The position numbers and the translations under genes were made by a program. DNA of 64,000 bases from Sapria himalayana (taxonomy: Eukaryota; Streptophyta; Magnoliopsida; Malpighiales; Rafflesiaceae): NCBI GenBank assembly GCA_029783825.1, contig JAREIK010000497.1, positions 1 to 64,000 on the forward strand. Direction: 5' to 3'. Below the pieces are notes generated by a model, which was given only the letters and a program-made list of their open reading frames with translations, ran no database searches and was not told where the DNA came from. Positions within the stretch are counted from its first letter, which is position 1, and each line of letters opens with the position of its first letter. Of the stretch, positions 26,001 to 39,942 are shown in pieces.

Positions 26001-29000
26001 ATATTTAAAATTATAATGAAAAAGATAATATTGAGATCTATTCTTTATTATTTGGGTATACCAGTCTAATTTTAATTAGATCTGTCTCACTAATAATTTA
26101 TTTTGTAATTAATATTTCTATCAAAATAAACTTATAAATAATTAAAATAAAAATTTAAAATTATACTGAATAAAAATTAAAAAGAGATTTATGAATTATT
26201 ATTATTTATACTAGTTTAATGGTTTAAATATTTAGATGCTTTGTCATTTAGAAATTTAGTGATTTATGTTTTAAGAATTTAGAATTTTATAGGTTTTATT
26301 TAAACAATGAAATAACAAAAAAATTATTTTTGATATTTTTTAACATTTTCAAAGGTTATAACATTTGAAAATATAATAATTTTTAAATTTTTTACAAATG
26401 TAAATATAATATTAAGTTATAATAATCTTAATAATTATAAGTCATTTAAATTCAATATAAATAATTACATTGCTAGATATTATTATAATGATCAAAAAAA
26501 AATTTAATAAAAAATTATTAATAAGATAGATATTATTTAAAATATATTTGCAAAATCTAAATTTATTCCAAATCAAAGTAAAATATATTACTATATAATA
26601 ATTTTTTTTAATGTTTGGCTTTTTTTATAAGTTTATATTTTTGTTTTTAAAAATAATTTATTTAACTTATATATGTCTTACTCATAATTTATTTTGTAAT
26701 TTATAATTCTATAAAAAAAACGAAAATATAATTAAAATGAATATTTAAAATTATAATGAATACAAATACAATTGTGATTTATTATTTATTATTCCGGATA
26801 TACAGGTTTAATGGTTTAAGTATTTAGGTGTTTTGTGGTTTAAAAGTTTAGTGATTTAATTGTTTAGACCTTTAGTGATTTATAGTTTTATTTAAAGAAT
26901 GAAAAAACAAAAAATTTAATTTTTTGAATTTTTTTAATTTTTGAAGGTTATAACATTTGAAAATATAAGAATTTTTAATTTTTTTTAAATGTGAATATAA
27001 TATTTAGTTATAATAATCTTAATAATTTTATATAATGTAAACTAAATATAAATAATGTTTTTAATAAATATTTTTATAATGATCAATAAATTAATTAATA
27101 AACTAGTATTAATAAGAATGATATAAATTAAAATATAATTGTAAAATCTAAAATGATTCAAAATCAAAATAAGATATATTAATAAAAAATAATTTTTTAT
27201 TTTTAAAATTTAGCCTTTTTTATAAGCACATATATTATTTTTGATAAAAAATAAATTATTTAAATTTCACTTGTCTCACTAATAATTTATTTTGTAATTA
27301 ATATTTCTCTAAAAATAAACTGATAAATATTTAAAATGAATATTTAAAATTATAATGAATACTAATAAAAATGAGAATTATGATTTATTATTTAGACTAT
27401 ACTAATTTGATGTTTTGAGTATTTATGAGCTTCGGGGATTAGGAGTTTAGTCATTTTAGTATTTAGTCATTTAGTGGTTTATAGGTTTTATTTAAAAAAT
27501 AAAATAAAAAAAAAAGTATTTTTGTTATTTTTTTCTCAATTTTGAAGGTTATAACCTTTGAAAATATAATAATTTTTAATTTTTTTTCGAAAAGTGAATA
27601 AAATATGAAGTTAATAATCATAATAATTAGATATCATATAAATTTAATATAACTTATTTTATTGGTATATATTATAATAATGATCATAAAAAAATAATAA
27701 ACAATTATTAATAAGATAAATATTGTTTAAAATATATTTGCAAAACCTAAAATGATTTAAAATCAAAGTGAAATATTTTACTAAATATTAATTTTAAATT
27801 TTTAAATTTTTAAATTTTTAAATTTTTAAATTTTTAAATTTTTATATCCATTTATATGCTTATATATTTTTTGATGAAATTTAAATTTTATAAATTATAT
27901 TTGTCTCACTAATAACTTATTTTTTTAATTTATATTTCTATAAAAATAAACTAATAAATAATTAAGATGTATGTTTAAAATTATAATGAATACTAATAAA
28001 AATGAGATTTATTATTTATTATATATAGTATACCAGTTTAATGGTTAAATTATTTAGGGGTTTTGTCATTTAGAAGTTTAGCAATTTATGTTTTTAGGCA
28101 TTTAGTGGTGTATAGGTTTTATTTATATAATAAAAAAAATTTTTTTTTGATTTTTTCTGATTTTCAAAGGTTATAACCTTTGAAAAGAAAATAATTTTTA
28201 AAATTTTTTTAAAATGTGAATACCATATATAATTATATTAATCTTACTAATTATATATCATATAAATTAAATAGAAACAATTTTAATGATAGATATTATA
28301 ATAATGCTCAAAAATTAAATTAACAAACTATTATTAAAAATCTAAATATTAATTAGAATATATTTACATAACACAAAATGATTCAAAATCAAATCAAAAT
28401 ATATTATTAAATAATAATAAATGATTTTTAAATTTGTCCTTCTTTTTTTAAGCTTATATATTTTTTTGATTAAATATAAATTATTTAAAAAATATATGTT
28501 TCATTAGAAATTTATTTCGAATTAATTTTTCTAAAAAATTAAACTATAAATAATTAAAATGTATATTAAAAATTATAATAAATAGAAAAATAAATGAGAT
28601 TTATTATTTAATAAGTAGAATATAGTTATTAAAAGGTTTATATATTTAGGGGTTTCGGGGTTTATGAGATTACTGATTTAAGTAAGTAATCATTTAACGA
28701 TCTATAGGTTTTATTTAAAAAATGAAATAAGAAAAAGTTTATTTTTATTATTTTTTCTGATTTTTTAAGGTTATAACTTTTAAAAATATAATAATTTTTA
28801 AATTTTTTCAAAAGTGAGTACAATATTTATTTATAATAATCATAATAATTATATATCATATAAATTAAATATAAACATTTTTATTGATAGATATTCTAAT
28901 AATTATCAAAAAATAAATTAAAAATCGATTATGAATAAGATTGCTATTACTTAAAATATAATATGAAACCCTAAAATTATTCAAGCACTAAGCAAAATTT

Positions 29001-31040
29001 ATTACTAAATAATAAATATTTGTTTTTAAATTTTTATCCTTTTTATATGCTTATCTATTTTTTGATGAAAAATAATTTTTATAAATTATATTTTTAACTT
29101 ATATTTTATTTTATAATTAATATAGATATACAAATAAAAAACTAAAAATAAAAATAATTTTTTCAAATTATAATGAAAACAAATAAAAATGAGATTTATT
29201 AATTATTATTTAGGGTATACCGGTTTAAAGGATTATCTATATAGGGGTATAGGGATTTTGTAGTTTAGTGATTTAAGTGCTTAGGCATTTAGTGGTGTAT
29301 AGGTTTTATTTAAAGAATGAAATAACAAAAAAAATATATTTTTTATTTCTTCACATGTTTAAAGGTTATAATCATTGAAAATATAAAAATTTTACAACTT
29401 TTTTCAAAAGTGAATACAATATTTAGTTATAATAATTATTAAATTTATATATCATATAAATTCAATATAAACATTTTTATTGATAAATATTCTAATAATG
29501 ATCAAAAAATAAATTAATAATCTATTTTTAATAAGATATATATCATTTAAAATATAATTACAAATATTATAATGAACATTTTTATATATCATTTAATAAT
29601 ATATATATTAAAAAGATTTATATAAATTATACTTGTTTAATTCATAATTTATTTTGTAATTAATATTTATTTAAAAATATACAAATAAATAATTAAAATG
29701 AATATTTAAAACTATAATGAAAAAAAAATGAGTTTTATTATTTATTATTTAGTGTATACCAGTTTAATTTAAATTAGATCTATCTAACTAATAATTTATT
29801 TTGTAATTAATATTTCTTTAAAAATAAACTGATAAATAATTAAAATAAAAATTTAAAATTAAACTGAACAAAAATTAAAATGAATTTTATCATTTATTAT
29901 TAAAATGTATACCAGTTTAATAATTTAAGTTTTTAGAGGTTTTGTCATTTAGGAGTTTAGCAATTTATGTTTTTAGGCATTTAGTGATTTATAGGTTTTA
30001 TTTAAACAATAAAATAACAAAAAAAAATTCATAATTTTTTCTCATTTTCATAGGTCATAACCTTTGAAAATATAATAATATTTCACATTTTTTGAAATAT
30101 GAAAATAATATTTAGTTATAATAATATTAATAATTATATATCATATAAATTCAATATAAACAATTTTATTCATAGATATTATAATAATGATCAAAAATTA
30201 AATTAATAAACTATTAATAATAAGATAGATATTAATTAAAAAATATTTATAAAACCTAAATTGATTCAAAATTAAAGTAAAATATATTACTTAATAATAA
30301 TTTTTAAATTTTTACTTATTTTATAAGAATAAATACTTTTATTGATTAAAAATAAATTATTTAAATTATATTTTTCTCACTCATAATTTATTTTGTAAAA
30401 AATATTTCTATAGAAATAAACTAATAAATAATTAAAATAAATATTTAAAATTATAATAAATAGAAATAAAAATTATATTTATTAATTATTAAGTAGTATA
30501 TAGTGGTTTAATGGTTTATGTATTTAGGCATTACGAGGTTTAGAAGTTTACTGATTTAACTGTGTATGCATTTAGTGGTTTTAGGTTTTATTTAAAAAAT
30601 AAATAAACAAAAAATTTATTTTTATTATTTTTTGATATTTTAAGATGGTATAACCTCGGAAAATATAAGAATTTTTAAAATTTTTTCAAAAGTGAATTCA
30701 ATATTTAGTTATAATAATCATTATATTTATATTAATGATTATATCAATAAGAATAATTTTATTGATAAATATTCTAATAATGATCAAAAAATAAATTAAT
30801 AATCTATTATTAATAAGATAGATATCAATTAAAATATAATTACAAAACCTAAAATGATTTAGAAAGAAAGCAAAATATATTACTATATAATACATTTTTA
30901 TTTTGAAATTGTTTCTTCTTATTATAAGTTTATCAATATTTTTTGATGAATAATAATTTATAAAAATTATATTTGTCTAACTCATAATTTATATTGTTAT
31001 TAATATTTAATAAAAATAAACGATTAAATAATTAAAATGA
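26001..31040 (+). repeat. Satellite block 9, K-D/A/B-C-L-G-H-M-K-D-J
   Basis: Heads: K 26043, D 26200 (continuing into an A-like then B-like body), C 26790, L 27400, G 28020, H 28610, M 29210 (tail truncated near 29570), K 29758, D 29930, J 30500. The exact palindrome is at 28165-28182. This stretch shows the fuller subtype order C-L-G-H-M-K-D-J. The minus-strand frame 30698-30895 is not a gene. Confidence 0.82.
27791..27843. repeat. (AAATTTTT)n octamer microsatellite
   Basis: About six tandem copies of an 8-bp AAATTTTT unit at the place where other L monomers have only one or two (compare 41550-41570). It is a slippage expansion inside one monomer. Confidence 0.9.
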
Positions 31041-34000
31041 ATATTTTAAATTATAATGAAAAAAATAATATTGTGATTTATTATTATTATTTAGGGTATA
31101 GTAGTTTAAAAGGATTAACTTTTTAGGGATTTAGCGATTTAGAAGTTATTGATTTAAGTGTTTAGGCATTTAGTGGTTTATAGGATTTATTTAAATAATG
31201 AAATAACAAAAAATTTTTTTTGATATTTTCTCACAATTTCAAAGGTTATAACCTTTGAAAATATAATAATTTTAAAATTTTTTAAAAAAGTGAATACAAT
31301 ATTTTGTAATAATAATCATTATAATTATATATAATCTAAAAAAATATAAAGAATTTTATTGATAGATATTAAATCAATTAACAAAAAAATAAATTAATAT
31401 GCTATTATTAATATGATAAATATAAATTAAAATATAATTGCAAAACCTAAAATTATTCAAAATCAAAGTAAAATTTATTACTAAATAAAAATTTTTGTAT
31501 TAGTTTTTGCTTCTTTTTATAATCTTATATATTTTTTTTGATGAAAAATAAATTATTTAAATTAAATTTGTATCTCTCATAATTTATTTTGTAATTAATA
31601 TTTTAATAAATTATTTAACTTATAATTAAGGTTTACGAGTTTAAAGGTTTAAGTATTTAGGGGCTTTTGTGTTAAGGAGTTTAGAGATTTAAGTGTTTAG
31701 GGATTTAGTGGTTTATAAGTTTTATTTAAATAATGATATAACAAAAAATTTAATTTTTTTATTTTTTCTAATTTTTGAAGGTTATATCCTTTGAAAATAT
31801 AATAATTTTTAAATTTTTTTCAAATGTAAATATAATATTTATTTATAATAATCTTCATAAATATAAGTCATTTAAATTCAATATAAATAATTACATCGCT
31901 AGATATTATAATAATGATCAAAAAATAAATAAATAAACTATTATCAATAAAATAGATATTATTTTAAAAGTATTTACAAAATCTAAATTTATTCAAATCA
32001 AAGTAAAATATATTACTAAATAATAATTTTTTTTAATGTTTTGCTTTTTTTATAAGTTTATATTTTTTTTAAAAAAAATAAAGTATTTAAATTATATTTG
32101 TCTTACTCAATATTTATTTTGTAATTTATAATTCTATAATAATAAACTAATAAATAATTAAAATGAATATTTAAAATTATAATGAATACAAATAAAATTG
32201 AGATTTATTATTTATTTTTCAAGATATACAGGTTTAATGGTATAAGAATTTATGTGTTTTCTAGATTAGAAGTTTAGTGATTTAATTGTTTAGACCTTTA
32301 GTGATTTATAGTTTTTATTTAAAGAAATGAAAAAAAAATTTATTTTTTTATTTTTTTTTAATTTTTGAAGGTTATAACCTTTGAAAATATAATGATTTTT
32401 AATTTTTTTTAAACGTGAATATAATATTTAGTTATGATAATCTTAATAATTATATATAATGTAAACTCAATATAAATAATTTTATTGATAGATATTATAA
32501 TAATGATCAATAAATAAATTAATAAACTAGTATTTATAAGAATGATATAAAATATAATATAATTGTAAAAGCTAAAATGATTCAAAATCAAAATAAGAGA
32601 TATTAGTAAATAAATATTATTTATTTTTAAAAATTTGCCTATTTTTTTCATCATTTTTTTATGAAAAATAAATTATTTAAACTATATACGTAGCATTAAT
32701 AATTTATTTTGTAATTAATATTTGTATAAAAATAAACTGATAATTAATTAAAATGAATATTTAAAATTATAATTAATACTAATAAAAATTAGATTTATGA
32801 TTTATTATTTGGACTATACTAATTTAATGTTTTAAGTATTTATGGGGTTCAGGGTTTAGGAGTTAAGTCACTTTAGAATTTATTCATTTAGTGGTTTATA
32901 GTTTTTATATAAAAAATAAAATAACAAAAAAATTATTTTTGTTATTTTTTCTAATTTATGAATGTTATAACCTTTGAAAATATAATAATTTATATTTTTT
33001 TTTGAAAAGCGAATATAATATGAAGTTATAATAATTATTATTATTATATATAATATAAATTCAATATAAACTATTTTATTGATATATATTATAATAATGA
33101 TCATAAAAAAGTAATAAAAAATTATTATTAAGATAAATATTGTTTAAAATATATTTTCAAAACCTAAAATGATTCAAAATCAAATTGAAATATTTTTTGA
33201 AATATTAATTTTAAATTTTTGTATCCATTTCTAAGCCTATATATTTTTTGATGAAAAATAAAATATTTAAATTATATTTGTCTCACTAATAATTTAATTT
33301 TTAATTTATATTTCTATAAAAATAAACTAATAAATAATAAAAATGTATATTTAAAATTATATTGAATACTAATAAAAATGAGATTTATGATTTATTATTT
33401 TGGGTATTATTATTTAATTGTTTATGTTTTTTCTGGTTTTGGGGTTAATTAGTTTATTGATTTATAAGTTTACACATTTAGTTGTTTATAGTTTTTATTT
33501 AATCAAAGAAATAACAAATAATTTATTTTTATGAATTTTCGTGATTTTCAAATATCATAACCTTTGAAAATATAATAATTTTTTAATAGTTATAAAATAT
33601 AAATACAATACTAAGTTATAATAATCTTAAAAATTATATTTGTTTTAAAATCAATATAAAAAAATTAATTAAAATATATTATTATAATGATCAAAAATTA
33701 AAATAATAAACTATTATTAATAAGATATATATTAATTATAATATTTTGCGGAAACCAAAATAATTCAAAATCAAAGTTAATTATATTACTAAATAAAATT
33801 TTAAATTTTTGAAATTTTGTTTATTTTTAAAAGCTTATATTTTTTTTCATAAAAAATAATTTATTTAAATTATATATGTCTAACTCATTATTTAATTTGT
33901 AATTAATATTTCTATAAAAATAAACTAAAAAATAATAAAAATGAATATATAAAATTATAATGAATACAAATAAAAATGAGATTTATTATTTATTATTTAG

Positions 34001-35150
34001 GCTATATAGGTTTTGGGGATTAGGAGTCTAGAGATTTAAATTTTTAGGCATTTAGTGGTTTATAAGTTTTATTTAAATAATAAAATAATAAAAAAATTAT
34101 TTTTGTGATTTTTTATCATTTTTGAAGGTTAACATTTGAAAATATAATAATTTTTTAATTTTTTTCTATTGTAAATATAATATTGAGTTATAATAATCTT
34201 AATAATTATAAGACATTTAAATTGAATATAAGTAATTTTATTGTTAGATATTATAAAAATTATCAAATAATAAATTAGTAAACTTTTATTAATAAGATTG
34301 ATAGCAATTAAAATATAATTGCAGAACCTATATAAATGATTCAAAATCAAAGTAAAATATATTACTAAATAATAATTTTTTGTTTTTAAATTTTTACTTC
34401 TTTTCATAAGCTTAATTTTTTTTGATTAAAAATAAATTATTAAAATTATATTTGTCTAACTCATTATTTATTTTGTAATTAATATTTATATAAAAAATAA
34501 ACTAATAAATAATTAAAATGAATATTTAAAATTATAATGAATACAAATTAAAATGAGATTTATGATTTATTATAAGTGGTATACTAGTTTAATGGTTTGA
34601 TTATTTAGAAATTTTGTCATTTAGGAGTTTATCATTTTATGTTTTTATGCATTTAGTAGTTTATAGGTTTTATTTATATAATAAAAATAAAAAAATTCTT
34701 TTTTAGATTTTTTCTGATTTTCAAAGGTTATAACCTTTGAAAATATAATAATTTTTAAAATTTTTTGAAATGTGGATACTATGTATTATTAAATTAATCT
34801 TACTAATTATATATCATAAAAATTTAATATAAATAATTTTAATGATAGATATTATAATAATGATCAAAAATTAAATTAATAAACTATTATTATTAATATA
34901 ACTAATATTTAAAATATATTTACACAACATAATGATTCAAAATCAAATCAAAATATATTACTAAATAATAATATTTAGATGAAAAATGTATTACTATATA
35001 AAAATGATTCAGAACAAAGCAAAATATATTACTATATAATAATTTGTTGCTTGAAATGTTTTTTTCTTTTAAAATAAATTATTTTTAATTTTAATGAAAA
35101 ATAATTTATATAAATTATATTTGTCTAACTCATAATTTATTTTGTAATTA
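31041..35150 (+). repeat. Satellite block 10, A/N-B-C-L-E-F-G-H/J
   Basis: Heads near 31090 (A/N-like), 31625 (B), 32215 (C), 32810 (L), 33400 (E), 34000 (F), 34570 (G), then an H body that switches near 34975 to a J tail. Exact palindromes lie at 31240-31257 and 34722-34739. This is the clearest long run of the higher-order order A-B-C-L-E-F-G-H. Minus-strand frames at 32409-32654, 32880-33104 and 34129-34407 are low-complexity chance frames. Confidence 0.85.
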
Positions 35151-36203
35151 ATATTTAAATAAAAATATAAATAATTAAAATGAATATTTAAAATTATAAT
35201 AATAACAATAATATTTAGATTTATTATTTATTATTAAGTGTTACCGGTTTAAAAGGATTATTATTTATTATTTAGGGTTTTAGAGATTTAAAAGTTATTA
35301 AATTAAGTGTTCAGGCATTTAGTGGTTTATAGGTTTTATTTAAACAATGAAATATCAAAAAAAAATATTTTTTTAATTTTTTCACATTTTTAAAGGTTAT
35401 AACTTTGAAAATAAAATAATTTTAAAATTTTTTTCAAAAGTCAATTCAATATTTAGTTATAATAATCATTATATTTAAATATCATATAAATTCAATATAA
35501 ATAATTGTATTGATAGATATTCTAATAATTTACATAAAATAAATTAAAATTCTATTATTAATAAGATAGATATCAATTAAAATATAATTACCAAACCAAT
35601 AATGATTCAGAAGCAAAGCAAATTATATTATTATATAATAATTTTTTTTTAATTTTTTTTTCTTTTAATAAGTTTATCTATATTTTTTTTGATGAAAAAT
35701 AATTTATATAAATTATAATTGTCTAACTCATAATTTATTTTGTAATTAATATTTATATAAAAATAAACAAATAAATAATTAAAAGGATTATTATTTATTA
35801 TTTAGGGTTTTAGAGATTTAAAAGTTATTAAATTAAGTGTTCAGCCATTTAGTGGTTTATAGGTTTTATTTAAACAATGAAATATCAAAAAAAAATATTT
35901 TTTTTTATTTTTAACATTTTCAAAGGTTATAAAATTTGAAAATATAATAATTTTAAATTTTTTTAAAAAATGAATTCAATATTTAGTTATAATAATCATT
36001 ATATTTAAATATCTTATAAATTCAATATAAACAATTTTATTGATAAATATTCTAATAATGATCAAAAAATAAATTAATAATATATTATTAATAAGATAGA
36101 TATCAATTAAAATTTAAATACAAATCCAATAATGATTCAAAAGCAATTCAAATTATATTATTATTTAATAATTTTTTGTTATTAATTTTTTTTTCATTTA
36201 ATA

Positions 36204-36236
<33 letters not shown>

Positions 36237-36367
36237 ATGAAAAATAATAATTATAAATTATAATTGTCTAACTCATAATTTATTTTGTAATTAATATTTA
36301 TATAAAAATAAGAAAATAAATAATTAAATTGAATATTTAAAATTATAATAAAAAAAATAAAAATGAG
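35151..36367 (+). repeat. Satellite block 11, two N-type monomers
   Basis: Two successive N-type monomers (heads near 35230 and 35780). Their heads share GGGTTTTAGAGATTTAAAAG and AATTAAGTGTTCAG, so they are recent relatives. They resemble the N half of the 1.19-kb unit that follows, and look like the precursor of that amplification. Confidence 0.8.
36208..36234. repeat. (AT)n microsatellite
   Basis: About 13 AT units in the tail of an N-type monomer, replacing the CTATATTTTTTTTGATG text of sister copies. Confidence 0.9.
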
Positions 36368-37560
36368 ATTTATTGTTTATTATTTAGGATAAATCTGATT
36401 AAAAAAAATTATCTATTTAGGGTTTTCGAGATTTAGAAGTTATTCATTTAAGAATTTAGGCATTTAGTGGTTTATAGGTTTTATTTAAACAATGATATAA
36501 CAAAATTTATTTTTTTTTTCTAATTTTTGAGGGTTATATCCTTTAATAATATAATAATTTTTAAATTTTTTTCAAATGTAAATATAATATTTAGTTATAA
36601 TAATCTTAATACTTATAAGACATTTAAATTGAATATAAGTAATTTATTTGTTATATATTATAAAAATGATCAAATAATAAATTAATAAACTTTTATTAAT
36701 AAGATTGATAGCAATTAAAATATAATTGCAGAACAAATATAAATAATTGAAAATAAAAGTAAAATATATTACTAAATAATTTATTTTTGTTTTTAAATTT
36801 ATACTTCTTTTTATAAGCATATATTTTTTTTGATTAAAAAAAATTATTAAAATTATATTTGTCTAACTCAATTTATTTTGTAATTAATATTTATATAAAA
36901 ATAAACAAATAAATAATTAAAATGAATATTTAAAATTATAATAAAAACAATAATATTGAGATTTATTATTTATTATTTAGGGTTACCGGTTTAAAAGTAT
37001 TATTATTTATTATTAAGGGTTTTAGAGATTTAGAAGTTATTGAATTAAGTGTTTAGGCATTTAGTGGTTTATATGTTTTATTTAAACAATGAAATATCAA
37101 AAAAAAAATTTATTTTTTCACATTTTCAAAGGTTATAACGTTGAAAGTATAATAATTTTAAAATTTTTTTCAAAAGTGAATTCAATATTTAGTAATAATA
37201 ATCATTATATTTAAATATCATATAAATTCAATATAAACAATTTTATTGATAAATATTCTAATAATGATCAAAAAATAAATTAATGATCTATTATTAATAA
37301 GATAGATATCAATTAAAATATAATTGCAAAACAATAATGATTCAGAAGCAAAGCAAATTATATTATTATATAATAATTTTTTGTTTTTAATTTTTTTTTC
37401 TTTTAATAAGTTTATCTATATTTTTTTTGATGAAAAATAATAATTATAAATTATAATTTTCTAACTCATAATTTATTTTGTAATTAATATTTATATAAAA
37501 ATAAACAAATAAATAATTAAAAGGAATATTTAAAATTATAATGAAAAAAATAAAAATTAG
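36368..37560 (+). repeat. 1.19-kb dimeric unit, copy 1 of 3
   Basis: 1193 bp. The first monomer is a chimera: an A head (CGAGATTTAGAAGTTATT), a B-like middle and an F tail (ATAAGACATTTAAATTG). The second is an N monomer. Copies 2 and 3 follow without a gap and differ by only a handful of bases and homopolymer lengths. Confidence 0.93.
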
Positions 37561-38751
37561 ATTTATTGTTTATTATTTAGGATAAATCTGATTAAAAAAA
37601 TTATCTATTTAGGGTTTTCGAGATTTAGAAGTTATTCATTTAAGAATTTAGGCATTTAGTGGTTTATAGGTTTTATTTAAACAATGATATAACAAAATTT
37701 ATTTTTTTTTCTAATTTTTGAGGGTTATATCCTTTAATAATATAATAATTTTTAAATTTTTTTCTAATGTAAATATAATATTTAGTTATAATAATCTTAA
37801 TACTTATAAGACATTTAAATTGAATATAAGTAATTTATTTGTTATATATTATAAAAATGATCAAATAATAAATTAATAAACTTTTATTAATAAGATTGAT
37901 AGCAATTAAAATATAATTGCAGAACAAATATAAATAATTGAAAATAAAAGTAAAATATATTACTAAATAATTTATTTTTGTTTTTAAATTTATACTTCTT
38001 TTTATAAGCATATATTTTTTTTGATTAAAAAAATTATTAAAATTATATTTGTCTAACTCAATTTATTTTGTAATTAATATTTATATAAAAATAAACAAAT
38101 AAATAATTAAAATGAATATTTAAAATTATAATAAAAACAATAATATTGAGATTTATTATTTATTATTTAGGGTTACCGGTTTAAAAGTATTATTATTTAT
38201 TATTAAGGGTTTTAGAGATTTAGAAGTTATTGAATTAAGTGTTTAGGCATTTAGTGGTTTATATGTTTTATTTAAACAATGAAATATCAAAAAAAAAAAT
38301 TTATTTTTTCACATTTTCAAAGGTTATAACGTTGAAAGTATAATAATTTTAAAATTTTTTTCAAAAGTGAATTCAATATTTAGTAATAATAATCATTATA
38401 TTTAAATATCATATAAATTCAATATAAACAATTTTATTGATAAATATTCTAATAATGATCAAAAAATAAATTAATGATCTATTATTAATAAGATAGATAT
38501 CAATTAAAATATAATTGCAAAACAATAATGATTCAGAAGCAAAGCAAATTATATTATTATATAATAATTTTTTGTTTTTAATTTTTTTTTCTTTTAATAA
38601 GTTTATCTATATTTTTTTTGATGAAAAATAATAATTATAAATTATAATTTTCTAACTCATAATTTATTTTGTAATTAATATTTATATAAAAATAAACAAA
38701 TAAATAATTAAAAGGAATATTTAAAATTATAATGAAAAAAATAAAAATTAG
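37561..38751 (+). repeat. 1.19-kb dimeric unit, copy 2 of 3
   Basis: 1191 bp, nearly identical to copy 1. Differences seen include CTAATGTAAAT in place of CAAATGTAAAT, and T- or A-run lengths. Confidence 0.93.
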
Positions 38752-39942
38752 ATTTATTGTTTATTATTTAGGATAAATCTGATTAAAAAAAATTATCTAT
38801 TTAGGGTTTTCGAGATTTAGAAGTTATTCATTTAAGAATTTAGGCATTTAGTGGTTTATAGGTTTTATTTAAACAATGATATAACAAAATTTATTTTTTT
38901 TTTCTAATTTTTGAGGGTTATATCCTTTAATAATATAATAATTTTTAAATTTTTTTCAAATGTAAATATAATATTTAGTTATAATAATCTTAATACTTAT
39001 AAGACATTTAAATTGAATATAAGTAATTTATTTGTTATATATTATAAAAATGATCAAATAATAAATTAATAAACTTTTATTAATAAGATTGATAGCAATT
39101 AAAATATAATTGCAGAACAAATATAAATAATTGAAAATCAAAGTAAAATATATTACTAAATAATTTATTTTTGTTTTTAAATTTATACTTCTTTTTATAA
39201 GCTTATATTTTTTTTGATTAAAAAAATTATTAAAATTATATTTGTCTAACTCAATTTATTTTGTAATTAATATTTATATAAAAATAAACAAATAAATAAT
39301 TAAAATGAATATTTAAAATTATAATAAAAACAATAATATTGAGATTTATTATTTATTATTTAGGGTTACCGGTTTAAAAGTATTATTATTTATTATTAAG
39401 GGTTTTAGAGATTTAGAAGTTATTGAATTAAGTGTTTAGGCATTTAGTGGTTTATATGTTTTATTTAAACAATGAAATATCAAAAAAAAAATTTATTTTT
39501 TCACATTTTCAAAGGTTATAACGTTGAAAGTATAATAATTTTAAAATTTTTTTCAAAAGTGAATTCAATATTTAGTAATAATAATCATTATATTTAAATA
39601 TCATATAAATTCAATATAAACAATTTTATTGATAAATATTCTAATAATGATCAAAAAATAAATTAATGATCTATTATTAATAAGATAGATATCAATTAAA
39701 ATATAATTGCAAAACAATAATGATTCAGAAGCAAAGCAAATTATATTATTATATAATAATTTTTTGTTTTTAATTTTTTTTCTTTTAATAAGTTTATCTA
39801 TATTTTTTTTGATGAAAAATAATAATTATAAATTATAATTTTCTAACTCATAATTTATTTTGTAATTAATATTTATATAAAAATAAACAAATAAATAATT
39901 AAAAGGAATATTTAAAATTATAATGAAAAAAATAAAAATTAG
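38752..39942 (+). repeat. 1.19-kb dimeric unit, copy 3 of 3
   Basis: 1191 bp. Distinguished by GAAAATCAAAG and ATAAGCTTAT where copies 1 and 2 read GAAAATAAAAG and ATAAGCATAT. The older-looking text in copy 3 suggests it is nearest the ancestor. Confidence 0.93.
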
